The position numbers and the translations under genes were made by a program. This document shows positions 1-8,776 of a stretch of DNA of 64,000 nucleotides, piece by piece. How positions within the stretch are numbered: the stretch's first letter is position 1; each line of letters opens with the position of its first letter. This DNA comes from Flavobacteriia bacterium (GTDB lineage Bacteria > Bacteroidota > Bacteroidia > Flavobacteriales_D > Crocinitomicaceae), in the NCBI GenBank assembly GCA_947446925.1, contig CANFHU010000006.1, positions 1-64,000 on the forward strand, written 5' to 3'. The notes beneath the pieces were generated by a model, which saw nothing but the letters and a program-made list of their open reading frames with translations, was not told where the DNA came from and searched no databases.

Positions 1-392
1 GGGATTATATAGTGTGGTGTTAAGTCAATACCTCCGCCAAACCAATACGTTCCATTATCTAATTCAAAATAACGAACATTCATGTGAATAATCGGAACAT
101 GCGGACTATGTGGGTGTAAAACAATCGAAATTCCAGTAGCGAAAAAAGATTCTCCCTCCAATTGTAATTGCGATTTCATGGCTGGTGATACTTCACCATG
201 CACAGCGGAAAAAGCAACCCCTCCTTTTTCTAATAAATCTCCTTCTTTAATTACACGGGTTAATCCACCACCACCTTCGGCTCTTTCCCAATGATCGAAA
301 GAAAAAGAAGATTTTCCATCTAATTTTTCTAAATCTGAACAAATTGTTGCTTGTAACGCTTTGTAGGCAGATGCAATTGATTCTTTAGTCAT
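1..392 (-). CDS. hemF: Oxygen-dependent coproporphyrinogen III oxidase, N-terminal part (runs off the left edge)
   Basis: HemF converts coproporphyrinogen III to protoporphyrinogen IX in haem synthesis, using O2, in the cytoplasm. I translated the minus strand by hand from the ATG at 392-390; about 130 codons are open to the window edge. Visible family hallmarks are FDHWERAEGGGG, a histidine-rich LHPHSPHVPIIHMNVRYF segment, and WFGGGIDLTPHY, which is the HemF signature with the active-site region. The C-terminal half lies outside the window. The gene overlaps the end of the upstream LysM gene by 8 bases (ATGACTAA), so the two are very likely co-transcribed and translationally coupled. The family call is secure; completeness cannot be judged. 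Confidence 0.93.
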   Translation of the reverse strand, partial: MTKESIASAYKALQATICSDLEKLDGKSSFSFDHWERAEGGGGLTRVIKEGDLLEKGGVAFSAVHGEVSPAMKSQLQLEGESFFATGISIVLHPHSPHVPIIHMNVRYFELDNGTYWFGGGIDLTPHYII

Positions 393-2109
393 TAATTTCT
401 CCAACTTTTACGATTTTGTAATCGTCTTGTTTTAAGATATAGGATGCTCTATTTTCAAATCCATTTCCTTCTTTTAATGGAAGTGGATTTATAATATTCA
501 TTACGCCATCCCCAGGTTTTTGTTCTAAAAGTATTTTTTTAGTGAAATACATGGTAACATCGAATCCTTGAACTGCATATTTGGTTAATGCAGTATTGTA
601 TTTTTTGCGGTATAATTTCTTTAACTTTCCTGTTTCTTCGCTTGTAATATCGAAATCTACCGATGAAGCATAATGAAAATTTAATCGGTTCTTTGCCTCT
701 GCTGAAATATCGTCAAAATTCACCCAGTCCTTGGTTCCTACTAACGTCAATATTGGAGACTTAGGTTTGGTACTCCAAGCAGATAATTGGTCTGTAATAC
801 TAGTTGCTAATGCTCTGTCACGGCTAGGGACAACAAAAACAGCGTTTTTACCTTTTTTTAGATGTGTTGCGATATCTTTTTCTTGTATTTCAATCAGTTT
901 TTTAGTTCCTAATGCTAAATACGAAGCACGAAACGCTTGGTATAAATCCTCGTCTTTTGGTCCTACTTTTACTAGGTAAACTTGTTCAGCGATATAGTTC
1001 CGCTGGATAAATTTAGCCATGTTTTTCAATAAGGTAATTTCGGATGCTACGGCATTAATAACATGTGGATTCTCTTTTAGAATAGCAGTTGTAGCAACAA
1101 TAGGACTAACTAATTGTATGTTATTAACTTTACAAAATTTGGAGGCTAAATCTAAGTTTTCGCCGTTAAATGGACCGATAATTAATTCCGAATTCAAAAC
1201 ATCTGTTTGTCTCAATAATGGACCAACGCTAGAAGAATCACTTCCTGCGTCCAATACAACTACCTTTCCTTGATAACCAAGAGAAATTAAAGAGTCAATC
1301 GCAATTTGCGCACCCATGTAAAATTCGGTTGCAATGGCAGAAGTTGGATCGTTTTGTTTTTCGGTATTAAATGGGAGTAGAAATGTTAATCCATGGGTTC
1401 GAACTTTTACAGTTGAATCTTTGATGGTGGAAACAACTATGCCAGGGGTAGGGATAGTTTCGATTTGACGAACGGATACATCTTCCACTTTTTTCGGATA
1501 GATAGGTACACGTAACGTCATACCAGGTTTTAACTGATTGGAAGAAATGTTATTGTTTAATCGCGAAAGTTCATCTACAGTTACCATGAAACGTTTGGAT
1601 ATATTATACAATGTTTCATGATCTAAAACCTTGTGAACGATAATGGTATCTGGTTTTTTAGTCGGCTTAGCGTTTTCTGGTAGATCAGAAGGTTTATTTC
1701 CAGGAATTAATATGGATTGTCCAGCAATTAAGTCTTTTGTTAATCCAGGATTTGAGGTTATTAATTGTTGTTCAGTAATCGAAAATTTCTTTAGTACACT
1801 ATAAAAAGTTTCTCCTTCTCGAATAGAATAAGAAAAAGATTGATTTCCAGTTTCTAAAGGTTTTTTAGCGGTTATAGGGACAAGTAATTTTTGCCCTTCT
1901 CGAACACCTTTCGCTGTCTCAGGATTCAATAATGCTACTTCATCTATGGCAACACCAATTTCCTTACACAAGGAAAATAAAGTAGCACCTTTTTTTACAG
2001 TATACGAATAATACTTTTTACCATCCTTGGTAATTACATCTTTATCATTCAATTGTCCGAAAACAGGAATGGAAAGAAATACTATTAAGATGGCAAAAAA
2101 GTTTTTCAT
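385..2109 (-). CDS. Secreted LysM-repeat protein with a periplasmic-binding-protein fold
   Basis: This is a secreted or cell-envelope protein with a signal peptide (MKNFFAILIVFLSIPVFGQ) followed by three LysM peptidoglycan-binding repeats, at about residues 41-84, 99-142 and 163-208 counted from the upstream start. The C-terminal ~330 residues look like a type 1 periplasmic-binding fold (FLLPFNTEK, GAQIAIDSL, ELIIGPFNGENLDLA), as in Bacteroidetes proteins annotated as LysM or ABC substrate-binding. No ABC permease is nearby, so transport is doubtful; a wall-anchored sensor or ligand binder is as likely. An in-frame ATG at 2127 adds six residues; I prefer the ATG at 2109 because it gives a standard signal peptide. 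The stop overlaps the start of hemF. Exact function is unknown. Confidence 0.8.
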   Translation of the reverse strand: MKNFFAILIVFLSIPVFGQLNDKDVITKDGKKYYSYTVKKGATLFSLCKEIGVAIDEVALLNPETAKGVREGQKLLVPITAKKPLETGNQSFSYSIREGETFYSVLKKFSITEQQLITSNPGLTKDLIAGQSILIPGNKPSDLPENAKPTKKPDTIIVHKVLDHETLYNISKRFMVTVDELSRLNNNISSNQLKPGMTLRVPIYPKKVEDVSVRQIETIPTPGIVVSTIKDSTVKVRTHGLTFLLPFNTEKQNDPTSAIATEFYMGAQIAIDSLISLGYQGKVVVLDAGSDSSSVGPLLRQTDVLNSELIIGPFNGENLDLASKFCKVNNIQLVSPIVATTAILKENPHVINAVASEITLLKNMAKFIQRNYIAEQVYLVKVGPKDEDLYQAFRASYLALGTKKLIEIQEKDIATHLKKGKNAVFVVPSRDRALATSITDQLSAWSTKPKSPILTLVGTKDWVNFDDISAEAKNRLNFHYASSVDFDITSEETGKLKKLYRKKYNTALTKYAVQGFDVTMYFTKKILLEQKPGDGVMNIINPLPLKEGNGFENRASYILKQDDYKIVKVGEIND

Positions 2110-2226
2110 AATATTACTGTTTATCATTCATTTTATTTATTGTGATGTTTTGTAAAATACATCTAAACAATCACAATACTCAATAACTTTTCATGTCGTC
2201 ACTCGTCACTCGATTCTCATCACTTG

Positions 2227-2247
2227 AATCGTTGCTTCGCAACGATT
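2227..2247. terminator. Perfect 9-bp hairpin at the guaA stop codon
   Basis: AATCGTTGC at 2227-2235 pairs exactly with GCAACGATT at 2239-2247 around a 3-base loop. The 3' arm reaches into the guaA stop codon (2246-2248). On the minus strand the centre reads GCGAAGC, a heptamer known to fold into an unusually stable mini-hairpin. There is no clear T-run after it on either strand, so it may be an mRNA 3'-end stabiliser rather than an intrinsic terminator. Confidence 0.45.
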
Positions 2248-3778
2248 ACTCCCATTCAATCGTTGCTGGTGGTTTAGAACTAATATCGTATGTTACTCTA
2301 TTTATTCCTTTCACCTGATTGATGATGCGGTTAGAAATTTTAGCTAAAAATTCATAAGGTAAATGACACCAGTCTGCAGTCATACCGTCCGTGGAAGATA
2401 CAGCGCGTAAGGCTACAGCATTTTCATAGGTACGTTCGTCTCCCATAACACCAACAGATTGTACAGGTAAAAAGATAGCGCCTGCCTGCCATACTTGGTC
2501 ATACAATCCGTCTTCTTTTAACCCATTGATAAATAAGGAATCAACTTCTTGTAAAATGCGTACTTTTTCAGCGGTAACTTCTCCCAAAATTCGAATACCC
2601 AATCCAGGACCAGGGAAAGGATGTCTGCCTAAAATGGCTGGTGCAATATCCAAGGATTTACCTACACGTCTTACTTCGTCTTTAAACAATAAACGCAATG
2701 GCTCAACAACCTGTAATTTCATATAGTCAGGTAAACCTCCTACGTTGTGGTGTGATTTAATCGTTTGAGATGGACCTCCATTTACAGAAACAGACTCAAT
2801 GACGTCAGGATAAATAGTACCTTGACCTAACCATTTTGCATCGGTAACCAATTTGGACTCTTCATCAAAAACATCAATAAAAACTTTACCAATTGCTTTA
2901 CGTTTTAATTCTGGATCCGTCAATCCTTTTAATGCGGCATAGAATTTTTCAGATGCATCCACACCTTTTACATTCAAGCCCATTCCTTTGTAGGAATCTA
3001 AAACGGAATTAAATTCGTCTTTACGCAATAAACCATTGTCAACAAATATGCAATGCAAGTTTGCGCCAATAGCTTTGTGTAATAATACGGCTGCAACAGA
3101 GGAGTCAACGCCTCCAGACAAACCTAAAATAACTTTATCTGTACCGATTTTATCCTGTAAATCTTTAACTGTAGACTCTACAAATGAATCTGGTGTCCAA
3201 GATTGGTCACAATGACAAATGTCAACAATGAAGTTTTTTAATAAAATAGCACCTTCTAATGAGTGGTAAACTTCCGGGTGGAATTGGATTCCATAGGTTT
3301 GTTCGCCTTCTACATAATATCCAGCAACTGCTACATCTTCCGTACTTGCAATGATTTTGTAATTCGAAGGAATCGTTTTGATAGTGTCACCATGCGACAT
3401 CCATACTTGTGAACCATCCGTCATGCCTTTTGTTAATTCGTGTGCTTTATCAACATACGAAAGATTTGCTCTTCCGTATTCACGAATGGTAGAAGGTAAT
3501 ACTTCACCTCCAAAACTTCCTGCTAAATATTGTGCACCAAAACAAACACCTAATAATGGGAATTTACCTTTAATTGCAGATAAATCCGGTTTTGGAGCCT
3601 GTGGGTCACGTGTTGAAAAAGGACTACCCGAAAGTACAACTCCTTTAATATTCGAACTTAATGTTGGAATTTTATTCCAAGGATGAATTTCACAATATAC
3701 GTTCAATTCTCTTACTCGTCTCGCAATCAACTGTGTGTATTGCGATCCGAAATCAATAATTAATATCATTTCTTGCAT
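2246..3778 (-). CDS. guaA: GMP synthase (glutamine-hydrolysing)
   Basis: GuaA makes GMP from XMP, ATP and glutamine in the cytoplasm. The 510-residue length fits the family. The N-terminal class I glutamine amidotransferase domain shows the nucleophile in [10 protein letters not shown] (Cys79) and the His167/Glu169 pair in QFHPEV. The ATP pyrophosphatase domain follows, with its P-loop SGGVDSS at 221-227. The C-terminal dimerisation domain ends in the typical KPPATIEWE. The ATG at 3778 leaves a conventional N terminus ([17 protein letters not shown]); a second Met at residue 4 is possible. It is on the same strand as the LysM-hemF pair, 136 bases upstream of it and separated by the 2227-2247 hairpin, so it is probably a separate transcript. 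Confidence 0.97.
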   Translation of the reverse strand: MQEMILIIDFGSQYTQLIARRVRELNVYCEIHPWNKIPTLSSNIKGVVLSGSPFSTRDPQAPKPDLSAIKGKFPLLGVCFGAQYLAGSFGGEVLPSTIREYGRANLSYVDKAHELTKGMTDGSQVWMSHGDTIKTIPSNYKIIASTEDVAVAGYYVEGEQTYGIQFHPEVYHSLEGAILLKNFIVDICHCDQSWTPDSFVESTVKDLQDKIGTDKVILGLSGGVDSSVAAVLLHKAIGANLHCIFVDNGLLRKDEFNSVLDSYKGMGLNVKGVDASEKFYAALKGLTDPELKRKAIGKVFIDVFDEESKLVTDAKWLGQGTIYPDVIESVSVNGGPSQTIKSHHNVGGLPDYMKLQVVEPLRLLFKDEVRRVGKSLDIAPAILGRHPFPGPGLGIRILGEVTAEKVRILQEVDSLFINGLKEDGLYDQVWQAGAIFLPVQSVGVMGDERTYENAVALRAVSSTDGMTADWCHLPYEFLAKISNRIINQVKGINRVTYDISSKPPATIEWE

Positions 3779-3842
3779 ATTGCAAATATAAGGGATTTAG
3801 ACAAAAGACTGATAGATAAAAGAAAAAAGGCATCTAAATTCT

Positions 3843-3899
3843 GGTTCCAGAGGCTCTTGACGGTTCCTGAGGCTCTCGACGGTTCCTGAGGCTCTCGAA
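3843..3899. repeat. Three tandem copies of a 19-bp GC-rich unit
   Basis: Copies lie at 3843-3861, 3862-3880 and 3881-3899, with consensus ggttcctgaggctctcgac; copy 1 differs at two or three positions. The array is much richer in GC than its surroundings and sits between the stop of the thioredoxin gene and the start of guaA. Similar Bacteroidetes intergenic repeats are common in my recollection, but I could not count copies in this genome. Confidence 0.85.
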
Positions 3900-3910
3900 G
3901 GACCGTCTTT

Positions 3911-4369
3911 TTACCTCACATAAGGTTTTGCAAACTCAATCAATTTCTCAGCTGATTGATACCCCATCGTTCTTCCAATAATTTCACCTTTGTGATTTAG
4001 AATTAGTAGTGTAGGGTAGGCGGTAATCTGAAATGCAGGAGCAAGTGCCGCTCCTTCTCCTTTTTCCATGTCCATCGCTACATTTATAAATTTCTTGTTA
4101 AAAAAATCTCCTGCAGTTTTTGATGTGAAAACATCTCTTTTTAATAATTTACACGGGCCACACCAACTTGCATACGCATCAAAAAAGATATTTTTCTTTT
4201 CTTTTTTTGCTTTTGCACAAATATCTGCAAAGGTTCCTTCTGTAAAAACCATTCCTTCTTTTTCAGTTTGGATAGGAGTGGAGGTGTTTTTTGTTTCGAT
4301 TGAAGTGAAACTTACCATGGTCATTATTGATATTAAACCGAAAGTGATTGCGATGAATTGTTTTTTCAT
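3911..4369 (-). CDS. Secreted thioredoxin-family protein
   Basis: A 152-residue exported thiol-disulfide protein. An N-terminal signal peptide or membrane anchor (about residues 1-22) is followed by a thioredoxin fold with the active site WCGPCK (Cys70, Cys73) and the cis-proline in ITAYPTLL (Pro119). The sequence between them (FTSKTAGDFF) resembles the DsbD-gamma / thioredoxin_7 branch found in Bacteroidetes periplasm rather than cytoplasmic TrxA. Its role is probably reduction of periplasmic disulfides or cytochrome maturation; substrates are not evident. It stands alone, with the repeat array between it and guaA and 200 bases of AT-rich DNA upstream. Confidence 0.88.
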   Translation of the reverse strand: MKKQFIAITFGLISIMTMVSFTSIETKNTSTPIQTEKEGMVFTEGTFADICAKAKKEKKNIFFDAYASWCGPCKLLKRDVFTSKTAGDFFNKKFINVAMDMEKGEGAALAPAFQITAYPTLLILNHKGEIIGRTMGYQSAEKLIEFAKPYVR

Positions 4370-4550
4370 ATATAAATGATTTATGTAATTGTAATTATGG
4401 TATAATAATACAAAGGATTTATTGGATATTCAACTTTTATAATCAATAAATAATTTAATCAAACAATAACACAAACTTACCCTATAATGAACTAATTGTT
4501 ATATTATTATTAGTATTTTATCTTGAAATATAATGAAACTGTTTTTTATA

Positions 4551-4558
4551 TAGATTTG
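4551..4558 (+). promoter_or_regulatory. Possible -7 box before the first DUF47 gene
   Basis: TAGATTTG matches the Bacteroidetes -7 consensus TAnnTTTG and lies 19 bases before the start codon. The nearest upstream TTG (4523-4525) is 25 bases away, longer than usual, so the -33 element is uncertain. Confidence 0.4.
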
Positions 4559-4577
4559 TGCAAAATACTATATATCA

Positions 4578-5222
4578 ATGAGTTTTATTTTATTTAAATT
4601 GTTCAAGTCAAATAATAAAGAATTTTACGATTTGTTTGAAAAATCTAGCATTCAGCTTAAGGTTATTTCCAATTTATTAAATCTTCTAGTTAAAGAGAAA
4701 GATTTTAATGAACGATTAAAGTTGGGGCAAGATTTAATTTTAGCAGGTAAAGAAAGTGAACTCATCGTTCATCATATTTTTGTTCAATTGAGTAAAAATT
4801 ATGTTACTCCGTTTGATAGAGAAGATATATATGGTTTAGCTAAATCAATAGAAAGTATAGGAGATTATATGGTTGTTACTGCCAAAAAAATTAACTTATA
4901 TAAATTAACTACGGATGATAAAAGTTTAGAGATTATGGTTGATTCTGTTTCTTTGGCTGTAGATGCAGTATGTCAGGGGGTGTTAGAACTAAGAAATTTT
5001 AAAAAAGGTAAAGTAATTATTGATGCAATCGTAAAGATTAATGAAATAAGTGACACAGCAATAAATAATTTTTACCAATGCATCGATAGTCTATTTGAAG
5101 AGGAAGAAAATATTAAAGTGGTATTAAAAAGAAGGGAAATATATCAAATTTTAGAAACAATTACCGAACGATGTAAACAAGCCGGCGTTTTTCTTGAATC
5201 GATTGTGATTAAATATGCTTAG
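4578..5222 (+). CDS. DUF47 (PhoU-like) phosphate transport accessory protein, copy 1
   Basis: An all-helical 214-residue protein of the DUF47/TIGR00153 family, distant relatives of PhoU that are normally encoded beside Pit phosphate transporters and are thought to control them. The conserved core TPFDREDIYGLAKSIESIGD is present; this FDRED motif provides the PhoU-type metal-binding acidic residues. There is no signal peptide, so it acts in the cytoplasm or at the inner membrane. A paralogue of exactly the same length follows 120 bases downstream, then a Pit transporter. The two copies are clearly homologous but diverged, which suggests an old duplication. Confidence 0.88.
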   Translation: MSFILFKLFKSNNKEFYDLFEKSSIQLKVISNLLNLLVKEKDFNERLKLGQDLILAGKESELIVHHIFVQLSKNYVTPFDREDIYGLAKSIESIGDYMVVTAKKINLYKLTTDDKSLEIMVDSVSLAVDAVCQGVLELRNFKKGKVIIDAIVKINEISDTAINNFYQCIDSLFEEEENIKVVLKRREIYQILETITERCKQAGVFLESIVIKYA

Positions 5223-5315
5223 TTTTTTTAGGTAGACTGAAAAAATGTTAATGTTATATTTTCGTTAATTTTTGTGCCACTTGATGTAATTGACTATTAA
5301 ACTCTAAAAATAAAG

Positions 5316-5323
5316 TATTTTTG
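5316..5323 (+). promoter_or_regulatory. Possible -7 box before the second DUF47 gene
   Basis: TATTTTTG (TAnnTTTG) lies 19 bases before the start codon at 5343, with TTG at 5290-5292 upstream (23-base gap, at the long end). Together with the 120-base space after copy 1, it suggests that copy 2 and the Pit gene can be transcribed separately from copy 1. Confidence 0.45.
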
Positions 5324-5342
5324 TCCAAAATATTATATAATT

Positions 5343-5987
5343 ATGCTGTCAGGAATCTTAAAATTCTTTCTTCCAAAGGATAAAATTTTTTATACATTGT
5401 TCGAAAACGCAAGTGCAAATTTGGAGTCATTAGCCGAGAAATTAGTGTTTGTTGTAAATGAATCCGATTTTAATAAAAGAGGAGATGTGATCAAGGAAAT
5501 GGAAGAGCTAGAACGTCAAAATAATGTATTAACCCACACGATTTTTGTAGAACTAGGTAAGAATTTCATTACCCCTTTTGATAGAGAGGATATCCATAGT
5601 TTAGCTACAGCTTTAGATGACATTGCTTATTTTATATATGCATCTGCAAAGAAAATTAATTTCTACAAAATCAATCCGGATGATCAAGGGGTTCAAAAAA
5701 TGGCATTGGTTATAAAAGATGCTGTACTGGCTGTTAATAGTGCGGTTATTGAATTGCGTAATTTGAAAAACACACAAAAAATCATTGATTGTGTTGTAAG
5801 AATAAATAGTGCTGAAAATCAAGGGGATGATATTTTTGATTTAAGTATTGATAGACTTTTTGAATATGAATCTGATATCAAAATGTTAATCAAGAAACGT
5901 GAATTATATCAATCTCTAGAAATAGTTACGGATAAATGCGAAGACGCAGGAAATGTAATTGAATCTATAGTTGTCAAATACGCATAA
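5343..5987 (+). CDS. DUF47 (PhoU-like) phosphate transport accessory protein, copy 2
   Basis: A second 214-residue DUF47 protein. It keeps the family core (TPFDREDIHSLATALDDIAY) and the same helical layout as copy 1, including ends that match residue for residue in spacing (ESIVVKYA against ESIVIKYA). It begins 120 bases after copy 1, behind its own possible promoter, and ends 14 bases before the Pit gene, so copy 2 and Pit form the tighter pair. The likely role is to regulate or gate the Pit permease. Why two copies are kept is not evident; they could form a heterodimer or respond to different conditions. Confidence 0.9.
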   Translation: MLSGILKFFLPKDKIFYTLFENASANLESLAEKLVFVVNESDFNKRGDVIKEMEELERQNNVLTHTIFVELGKNFITPFDREDIHSLATALDDIAYFIYASAKKINFYKINPDDQGVQKMALVIKDAVLAVNSAVIELRNLKNTQKIIDCVVRINSAENQGDDIFDLSIDRLFEYESDIKMLIKKRELYQSLEIVTDKCEDAGNVIESIVVKYA

Positions 5988-6001
5988 AATAAATTGTAAT
6001 T

Positions 6002-7429
6002 ATGTTTACATTACTTATTGCTGTCATTGTTATAGCTTTATTATTTGATTTAGTAAATGGTTTTCACGATGCAGCGAATTCAATTGCAACCGTTGTTTCC
6101 ACAAAAGTATTAACTCCTTTCCAAGCCGTTATCTGGGCTGCAGGATTTAACGTTTTAGCTTTTTGGGTGTTTGATATGAGTGTTGGTAACACTGTAGCTA
6201 AAACGGTAAATAATAATGCAATTGATCTTTGGGTAATTTTAGCAGGGTTATTAGCTGCTACATTTTGGAATTTATTGACTTGGAGATTGGGGATTCCATC
6301 TTCTTCTTCTCATACTTTAATTGGTGGGTTTGCTGGAGCTGCTGTTGCTCATGCTGGATTTGGAGTTATAGATTCTAGTGGAATATTAGTAATTATTGCT
6401 TTTATTTTCTTAGCTCCTGTGATTGGAGGTATACTTGCATTTGGAGTCGCCCTGATAACGATGAGTAGGAGGTTTTTTCTGAAATTTATAGTTGTAATTG
6501 CTTGTTCATTAGGTATTTATTTCCTAATGGATTACATGGTGGTATACATGGATATGAAGAAAGAAATGATGTGGATAGTAGTTGCTATGTTAGTCATTTT
6601 CATTCTTGCGTACATTTACTATATGGCTGTGCATGGAAAGCGTCAAACAGCGCTGAAAGAGTCCAATATGTACAAGCGCTTACAATTACTTTCGTCTGCA
6701 GCATTCTCTTTAGGGCATGGAGGTGCGGATTCTCAAAAAGTAATGGGTATTATATGTGCTGCACTGTTGGTGTATGGTAATTTAGATAGAGAAGGTAAGT
6801 TAGAAGACCCAATTCCATCGCAGTTTAAAATTTCTGAAGTAATTCAAGTTTCATATAAAAATGAAGATGGAAAAACAATGAAGTTTAAACCGGATGAATT
6901 AACCGTATATTCAAAAGGTGAAAATATTTATGATGCCAGTACAGATGAAATAATATTTAAAGAAAAAAACAAATTACAAGCAAGTTATTCTAATGCTTCC
7001 CTTTTCCAACCATATGTTCAAAATGGAAAATTGAAAAGTGAATGTAAAATAATTACAAAAGTAAACTCTCATACTATGCCGTTTTGGATTTCTTTTGGTT
7101 GTTATTTAATGATTGCTATAGGTACTTTGTTTGGTGGATGGAAAATTGTTAAAACAATGGGGTCTAAAATTACAAAGGTAACTCCATTGGAAGGTGTTTG
7201 TGCAGAGACAGCAGGAGCTTTGACTTTGTTTGTTGTAAGTAACTTAGGTATTCCAGTTTCTACTACACACACAATTACAGGTTCTATCATCGGTGTTGGA
7301 GCCACCAAACGTTTAAGTGCTGTTCGTTGGGGTGTAACCATTAGCCTTCTATGGGCATGGATATTGACAATTCCGGTAAGTGCTATTCTAGCAGCTGGTT
7401 TCTATTACTTAATATGTCTTTTTAAGTAA
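6002..7429 (+). CDS. pit: Inorganic phosphate transporter, Pit family
   Basis: An inner-membrane Pi permease of the PiT family (H+- or Na+-coupled) with 475 residues and about ten hydrophobic segments. Both family signature repeats are visible: NGFHDAANSIATVVSTK near residues 19-35 and GIPVSTTHTITGSIIGVG near the C terminus, plus an internal GIPSSSSHTLIGG. A soluble insert of roughly 100 residues after SLGHGGADSQKVMG holds charged sequence (DGKTMKFKPDELTVY), as in many Bacteroidetes Pit proteins. It lies 14 bases after DUF47 copy 2, the expected accessory partner. It converges with the DUF2490 gene, with only 6 bases between the stops and no visible terminator. Confidence 0.95.
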   Translation: MFTLLIAVIVIALLFDLVNGFHDAANSIATVVSTKVLTPFQAVIWAAGFNVLAFWVFDMSVGNTVAKTVNNNAIDLWVILAGLLAATFWNLLTWRLGIPSSSSHTLIGGFAGAAVAHAGFGVIDSSGILVIIAFIFLAPVIGGILAFGVALITMSRRFFLKFIVVIACSLGIYFLMDYMVVYMDMKKEMMWIVVAMLVIFILAYIYYMAVHGKRQTALKESNMYKRLQLLSSAAFSLGHGGADSQKVMGIICAALLVYGNLDREGKLEDPIPSQFKISEVIQVSYKNEDGKTMKFKPDELTVYSKGENIYDASTDEIIFKEKNKLQASYSNASLFQPYVQNGKLKSECKIITKVNSHTMPFWISFGCYLMIAIGTLFGGWKIVKTMGSKITKVTPLEGVCAETAGALTLFVVSNLGIPVSTTHTITGSIIGVGATKRLSAVRWGVTISLLWAWILTIPVSAILAAGFYYLICLFK

Positions 7430-7435
7430 AGCTAT

Positions 7436-8164
7436 TTAATTAATTACTGGAGCGTTTTTTGGTTTTCGAATAATGTTATAATTTAATCCTACCATTATAA
7501 AATTTCTTCCGATCTCATCTAGTATCTTATAATCAAATTGATATAGATATCCTAGTTGTAAATTCACGTGTAAGTTTGGTTTGTAATTAAATAGCATTTG
7601 CAATCTATTACGCTCGAAATATGGTTCTTTTTCTGTGAAAAAAATTTCATTATTTAAATCCATATTGAATTGATGCATACCATTTTTTTCTTTTCCTAAT
7701 GGTATTTTTATTCCTAAACGATATCGATATCTGTTTCTAAAGTTATTTTTACCCATACGAAATTCAATACGATAACGATGTTCAATGGTAATATTTCGAA
7801 AATTTTGAAAAGTTGTAATTTGAGGCCAAAGCCTTATTTCATTATTGTTTTTTGGTAGAACAAAATTACCTCCTTCCTGGTAAGTGTCGTATTTACCAAT
7901 CCCAAGTGTTGAAATTAAATTTGCACTAATTCTAAAGTTTGTTGATTGACTAAATTCGTGGTAATGAAAGTTAGAATAAAATCCTAAAGACCTTATCTGT
8001 GCTTCAAGGGTGAAGTACCATGCTCGATTCCACGTGTATTTGAAGTTCGATACATTCCAACTTCCTATACTTTTGTATTGTGCTTTTTCTTGACTTAATA
8101 GTAAGCTGTTTACACTTAGATAAGTGAAAATAAAAATACAAATATTTATTTTCTTAATCTTCAA
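7436..8164 (-). CDS. DUF2490-type outer-membrane protein
   Basis: A 242-residue exported protein with a signal peptide (about 1-24, ending SLLLSQ). It has alternating hydrophobic/aromatic strands typical of a small outer-membrane barrel: WYFTLEAQIRSLGFYSNF, HRYRIEFRMGKNNFRNRYRYRLG and the C-terminal MVGLNYN. The strand pattern, WNVSN start and HRYR motif match the DUF2490 family, whose function is unknown. It sits 32 bases downstream of gldD on the same strand, so it may share the gldE-gldD transcript, but it is not a known gliding gene. Confidence 0.75.
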   Translation of the reverse strand: MKIKKINICIFIFTYLSVNSLLLSQEKAQYKSIGSWNVSNFKYTWNRAWYFTLEAQIRSLGFYSNFHYHEFSQSTNFRISANLISTLGIGKYDTYQEGGNFVLPKNNNEIRLWPQITTFQNFRNITIEHRYRIEFRMGKNNFRNRYRYRLGIKIPLGKEKNGMHQFNMDLNNEIFFTEKEPYFERNRLQMLFNYKPNLHVNLQLGYLYQFDYKILDEIGRNFIMVGLNYNIIRKPKNAPVIN

Positions 8165-8196
8165 AGTAGGTATTTGCTATCTAATAATGATTTTTC

Positions 8197-8772
8197 TTAC
8201 TTCCATTTAAACGAATTCAAAAAACGTTTCAAATCCACCTTTAAATAATCTAATGTCGGTTTGATGGAATCGTAATTTGGTCTTGCATTAAAGTACACTA
8301 CACCGCTTACAAATCTGCTCGTAGAGTCTGTTAAGTAAAATTGGAATGGCGAAGCTACATCTCCCTGTAATTCGAAAAATGTACCGTAGATTTTATCTTT
8401 TGGTCGAATAATATTCTCATCTTCGATGGCAGTAGCTTTTATTTTGTGATCATCCACTTTACTAATCGAGAAATTAACATACTCAGCAAGTGGTTTGTCC
8501 ATTTCAATATAGGAAAAGTGAAGGGTGCCATTTAATGGTCCTAATTCAATATCGCGATGACACGTGTTTTCAGCACCATAGTTGACGTTTTTAATCTTAA
8601 AAATTGTTGGAATGTCAAAACTATAAGGACAATCTGGCGCGTAATGGAGGTACTTGTGTTCCGGTAGGGCAACATTTAAAAATGTAGGCGGTTTTGGAAT
8701 GGTTAATTCATCCGAGCCACAAGATGCTAAGATACTGGTTAGGATTAATAGGCTAAAAAATATTTTTTTCAT
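8197..8772 (-). CDS. gldD: Gliding motility lipoprotein GldD
   Basis: GldD is an essential Bacteroidetes gliding lipoprotein; in Flavobacterium johnsoniae its loss stops motility and type IX secretion-dependent functions. Here 191 residues begin with a lipoprotein signal peptide (LTSILASCGS, lipidated Cys18). Family hallmarks follow: IPKPPTFLNVALPEHKY, CPYSFDIP, GTLHFSY and the C-terminal RPNYDSIKPTLDYLKVDLK. It starts 4 bases after the stop of gldE. The gldE-gldD pair together with ssb, mutY, HU and rng reproduces the conserved flavobacterial locus, which strengthens the call. Confidence 0.93.
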   Translation of the reverse strand: MKKIFFSLLILTSILASCGSDELTIPKPPTFLNVALPEHKYLHYAPDCPYSFDIPTIFKIKNVNYGAENTCHRDIELGPLNGTLHFSYIEMDKPLAEYVNFSISKVDDHKIKATAIEDENIIRPKDKIYGTFFELQGDVASPFQFYLTDSTSRFVSGVVYFNARPNYDSIKPTLDYLKVDLKRFLNSFKWK

Positions 8773-8776
8773 AAAC

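Noticed and set aside
3783-3790. CAAATATA (TATATTTG on minus) just upstream of guaA as a -7 box
   Set aside because: It would place the transcript start at the start codon itself, and the nearest -33 partner is only 11 bases away. It may be AT-rich chance.
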